Shown here: positions 20,487 to 22,464 of the stretch, piece after piece
Position numbering within the stretch: position 1 is the stretch's first letter
How the letters are laid out: every line of letters begins with the position of its first letter
DNA from: a virus
Direction: 5' to 3' (one strand)
Length of the DNA: 22,464 nt
IMG/VR virus record: IMGVR_UViG_3300015371_000200
Location: 1 to 22,464 of that record
Notes under the pieces: model-generated
The model's database searches: none
What the model saw: only the letters and a program-made list of their open reading frames with translations
What the model was told of the DNA's origin: nothing
Position numbers and translations under genes: made by a program

Positions 20487-21910
20487 GAGAACGTGTAGAG
20501 CCTCCCGGGCCGGTCGTCTGAGCTCAGCGCGTCGCACCGCGCCTCGTAGGCCAGCACGGCGGCGACGGCCAGGTCGATCTTGTTCGGGCTCATCGGCGTG
20601 TCCTTGACGAGGAAGTAGCCTCCTCGCGCCTCGCGCATCCTCGCGTTCATCACCGCCCTGGTCAACCGGGGGTCGCCGTTGTGGCCGGCCTCGCCGGCGA
20701 GCAGGTCCGTCCGGAAGCGCTCCACGGCCGCCAGCATCGGCGTCCGCGCCGTGTGGAACGGCGTGACGGCGGGCTGCCCGTACTCGAGGCCCCAGCGGTC
20801 GATGTCCGACTGCCAGAGCGGAGGGTCGAAGTAGCCGCGGACGACGCGGTAGCGGTTCATCGCGTCCTCGACAGCGGCGTCGACCTCGCCGGCCGGCACC
20901 TCCCAGGAGCCGTCGCGGTGGTGGCCCTCCGGGGCCGCCCACTCCGCCAGCGGGACGAGCAGGGCGTCGTCGAGCCGGCAGGCGCAGAGCGCCGTGCTGT
21001 CGCCCGTCCTCGAGCCGTCGAAGCCCAGGGCGATACGCTCGTGGGGGAGCAGGCCGCCGACGCGGGCTCCCATCGCCCACTCCTCCGCTCTCAGCCACCA
21101 GTCGTCCGTCGCCTGCCAGATGCCGCACGCGAACCGCGCCCACTGCGCAGGGAGCATCGAGGGCGACTCGTAGCGCCGGCGCAGAGCCTCCTCCGTCTGC
21201 CACGACGCGGGGTTCGCCAGCTTGACGATGCGCATGTCGGAGCGGTCGTCCTCGCGGTCCAGCGCCCACTCGTGGAGGACGAACCCGCCGTTCGGGCTCC
21301 TCGCGACGGTGTGGCGGCCCTCCCGGCGGGTCCCCTCGAGCGTGTGCGCTGCAGCGCGCATCTCGCCCAGCGCCCCCGCCTCGCTGTCGCCGGCGGTGCT
21401 GATCGTGAGCATCTGGCCCCCTCGAGGGCCCAGTCCGTCGCGGAAGACGCCGTAGAGGGAGAGCGACTTGTGGCGGTGGAGCTCATCGACGAGCGCCAGC
21501 GTCGGGATGACGCCATCGGCCGTGTCGACATCGGCCGCGAGGACGCGGATGCGCCCGTTGCCGCGGATGGCGCGCACCATCCGGTAGCCGCGCTGCACCT
21601 TGACGTGCCGCTGCAGCGCCGGGGAGCGATCCACGAAGCCGGCGGCCTGCTCGTAGAGGATCGTCGCCTGATCCCGGCTCGCCGCGGCGATCAGGCACTC
21701 CGCATCGGCCGTCACCAGCAAGTGGTAGAGCGCCAGGGCCGCCATCAGCGTCGACTTGCCGTTCTTCTTCGGCAAGATCGCGAGCGTCTCCTGGCAGCCC
21801 TCGAAGTACGCGCCCAGGAGCTCTTCCTGGAAGGGCTCGAGGCGCATCGGGCGCCCCGACTCGAGCTCAAGGCGCGAACAGAAGCCGGCGAAGTCCTCGA
21901 GCTCGCTCAT
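20483..21910 (-). CDS. terL: terminase large subunit
   Basis: This is the ATP-driven DNA packaging motor and nuclease, 475 aa, a usual length for the HK97-like (Terminase_1) family. The N-terminal ATPase shows a Walker A-like motif LPKKNGKST (residues 46-54, Lys52), a Walker B strand TLALVDELH with Asp142-Glu143, and a coupling motif ISTAGD (170-175). The C-terminal RNase H-like nuclease shows GFDGSRTGDSTA (Asp298), YFDPP (Asp362) and NKIDLAVAAVLAYEA (Asp446), the expected acidic metal-binding triad. It acts at the portal vertex during head filling, with TerS selecting the DNA. The ATG start at 21910 overlaps the previous stop as ATGA, and the gene ends in GTGA with the 35-aa gene. The call is secure. 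Confidence 0.96.
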   Translation of the reverse strand: MSELEDFAGFCSRLELESGRPMRLEPFQEELLGAYFEGCQETLAILPKKNGKSTLMAALALYHLLVTADAECLIAAASRDQATILYEQAAGFVDRSPALQRHVKVQRGYRMVRAIRGNGRIRVLAADVDTADGVIPTLALVDELHRHKSLSLYGVFRDGLGPRGGQMLTISTAGDSEAGALGEMRAAAHTLEGTRREGRHTVARSPNGGFVLHEWALDREDDRSDMRIVKLANPASWQTEEALRRRYESPSMLPAQWARFACGIWQATDDWWLRAEEWAMGARVGGLLPHERIALGFDGSRTGDSTALCACRLDDALLVPLAEWAAPEGHHRDGSWEVPAGEVDAAVEDAMNRYRVVRGYFDPPLWQSDIDRWGLEYGQPAVTPFHTARTPMLAAVERFRTDLLAGEAGHNGDPRLTRAVMNARMREARGGYFLVKDTPMSPNKIDLAVAAVLAYEARCDALSSDDRPGRLYTFS

Positions 21911-22095
21911 AGGTCCGCCAGCGCGCGGTTCAACCCCTCATCGAGCGCGGCGCCGGCCGCCAGGAGCCCCAGAAGCGGCACCAGGACGACTCCATGCTCG
22001 AGCTCGAGCCGCAACCACCAAACCGACGGCTCCTCGTGCACAACCACCACGCCCACGATGCCCGGCCAGACGTAAGGCTCCTCCACGCCGCTCAC
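21907..22095 (-). CDS. hypothetical 62-aa protein between terminase subunits
   Basis: I do not recognise this protein. It starts at GTG 22095 inside a GTGA overlap with the upstream gene and ends in an ATGA overlap with the large terminase, so it is locked into the operon by coupling at both ends. The sequence alternates hydrophobic and tryptophan-rich stretches (YVWPGIVGVVVVHEE, then PSVWWLRLELEHGVVLVPLLGLLAAGAAL) and ends in a short amphipathic helix. The pattern looks more like a small beta-rich domain plus a helix than a clear transmembrane protein, although residues 34-50 are quite hydrophobic. Its place suggests an accessory packaging or DNA-binding role, but nothing in the sequence proves it. 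Confidence 0.7.
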   Translation of the reverse strand: MSGVEEPYVWPGIVGVVVVHEEPSVWWLRLELEHGVVLVPLLGLLAAGAALDEGLNRALADL

Positions 22096-22400
22096 CGGCG
22101 CTGGCGCTTCGCCGCGAGCTCGTCATCCGGGTCAGAACCCGCCGGCGGCGCCGTCTGCCCCGCCGCCGTCATCCTGGCGTACTGGATCACCGCGCTCGTC
22201 TTGCCCGCGCGCGCATCCTGCGCCAGAAGCCGCATCGCCTCCTCCGCCGGCGACTCGTTCTCCGGGGCATCGCGCCGAAGGCCCCGCTCGAGCGCCTGAC
22301 GGGCCCCCTCAGCGAAGGACAGACCATCCAGAGCCACGCGGGCGCGCAGATCCGCCAGAAGAGCCCCCGGAACCGCCACAGACAGCCTCTCCATCGCCAC
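22092..22400 (-). CDS. ribbon-helix-helix DNA-binding protein, probable terminase small subunit
   Basis: This is a 102-aa protein. Residues 4-42 have the Arc/CopG-like ribbon-helix-helix pattern: a strand with alternating residues (RLSVAVP), then helix LLADLRARV, a turn at DGLS, and helix FAEGARQALERGL. The C-terminal half (GKTSAVIQYARMTAAG, then DPDDELAAKR and a basic end) resembles the helical ends of actinophage small terminases that contact the large subunit. Position directly ahead of the large terminase also fits TerS, which recognises the packaging site on DNA. The start is GTG at 22400; an in-frame ATG two codons later (22394) is an equal alternative, and neither has a strong Shine-Dalgarno site. 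It ends in a GTGA overlap with the next gene. It could instead be a stand-alone transcriptional regulator. The DNA-binding fold is fairly sure; TerS identity is inferred from context. Confidence 0.6.
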   Translation of the reverse strand: MAMERLSVAVPGALLADLRARVALDGLSFAEGARQALERGLRRDAPENESPAEEAMRLLAQDARAGKTSAVIQYARMTAAGQTAPPAGSDPDDELAAKRQRR

Positions 22401-22434
22401 GCACGCCAGCCTAGCGCTCCCAGACGCCCGATTT

Positions 22435-22448
22435 GCCGCTTTTGCGGC
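22435..22448. promoter_or_regulatory. inverted repeat upstream of the first gene
   Basis: A 5-bp inverted repeat (GCCGC, 4-base AT-only loop, GCGGC) lies about 35 bases upstream of the ribbon-helix-helix/TerS candidate gene. Read on the plus strand it also contains two near-identical octamers, TTTGCCGC and TTTGCGGC. It is one of very few A/T tracts in the window. It could be an operator for the ribbon-helix-helix protein, part of a packaging (cos/pac) site, or a weak hairpin. No T-run follows on the minus strand, so it does not look like a terminator for transcription in that direction. I see no convincing -35/-10 promoter in the 64 bases available. The function is inference. Confidence 0.35.
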
Positions 22449-22464
22449 TTCCTTCGCGCGGGAG

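Noticed and set aside
1-22464. tRNA genes, insertion sequences, integrase or attachment sites
   Set aside because: I saw no cloverleaf-like sequence, transposase motif or flanking repeats in either strand; every stretch is accounted for by late structural genes.

Overview
This window is the structural half of a tailed bacteriophage or prophage genome, with a contractile (myovirus) tail. All recognisable genes lie on the minus strand, so the biological reading order runs from 22464 down to 1. The DNA is very GC-rich (about 70% by eye). Shine-Dalgarno sites are of the AGGAGG type, and the virion carries several peptidoglycan hydrolase domains: a lysozyme-like domain and an NlpC/P60 domain in the baseplate hub, then a VanY/M15 peptidase and a second NlpC/P60-like protein. 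That suggests a high-GC host with a thick wall, most likely an actinobacterium. The host is inferred, not shown. No integrase, repressor, replication gene or tRNA is visible, so lifestyle cannot be judged.

Layout in transcription order. Packaging and head (22400-17274): a ribbon-helix-helix protein that is probably the small terminase, a 62-aa unknown, the large terminase, a 35-aa CxxC mini-gene, the portal, a coiled-coil scaffold, and a major capsid protein preceded by a hairpin-rich leader. Neck (17261-15527): three connector or completion proteins. Tail (15523-11345): sheath, tube, an assembly chaperone with a second reading frame likely reached by -1 frameshifting, and a short tape measure. 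Baseplate and fibres (11345-1687): a LysM protein, a hub with two hydrolase domains, a collagen-like collar fibre, a small protein, two tandem paralogous fibres, gp25-like wedge, baseplate J, tail protein I, and a second collar fibre. Lysis side (1683-1): a 131-aa unknown, an M15 peptidase, two tiny hyperacidic proteins and the start of an NlpC/P60-like protein that runs off the window.

The genes are packed almost without gaps. Most junctions are ATGA, GTGA, TGATG or TAGTG stop/start overlaps, which implies translational coupling. Many genes with a short spacer have their own Shine-Dalgarno sequence, including capsid, sheath and tube. The longest non-coding stretch between genes is 97 bases, before the capsid gene, so there is no empty region over 300 bases.

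The most unusual sequence-level signal is a strong excess of the palindromes CTCGAG (about 80 copies by eye) and GAGCTC (about 70). They occur in several reading frames and are thin or absent in parts of the fibre and baseplate region. Other notable points are the double-hydrolase hub, the twin fibres, the probable programmed frameshift, the 35-aa gene wedged between terminase and portal, and the two consecutive hyperacidic proteins in the lysis region.
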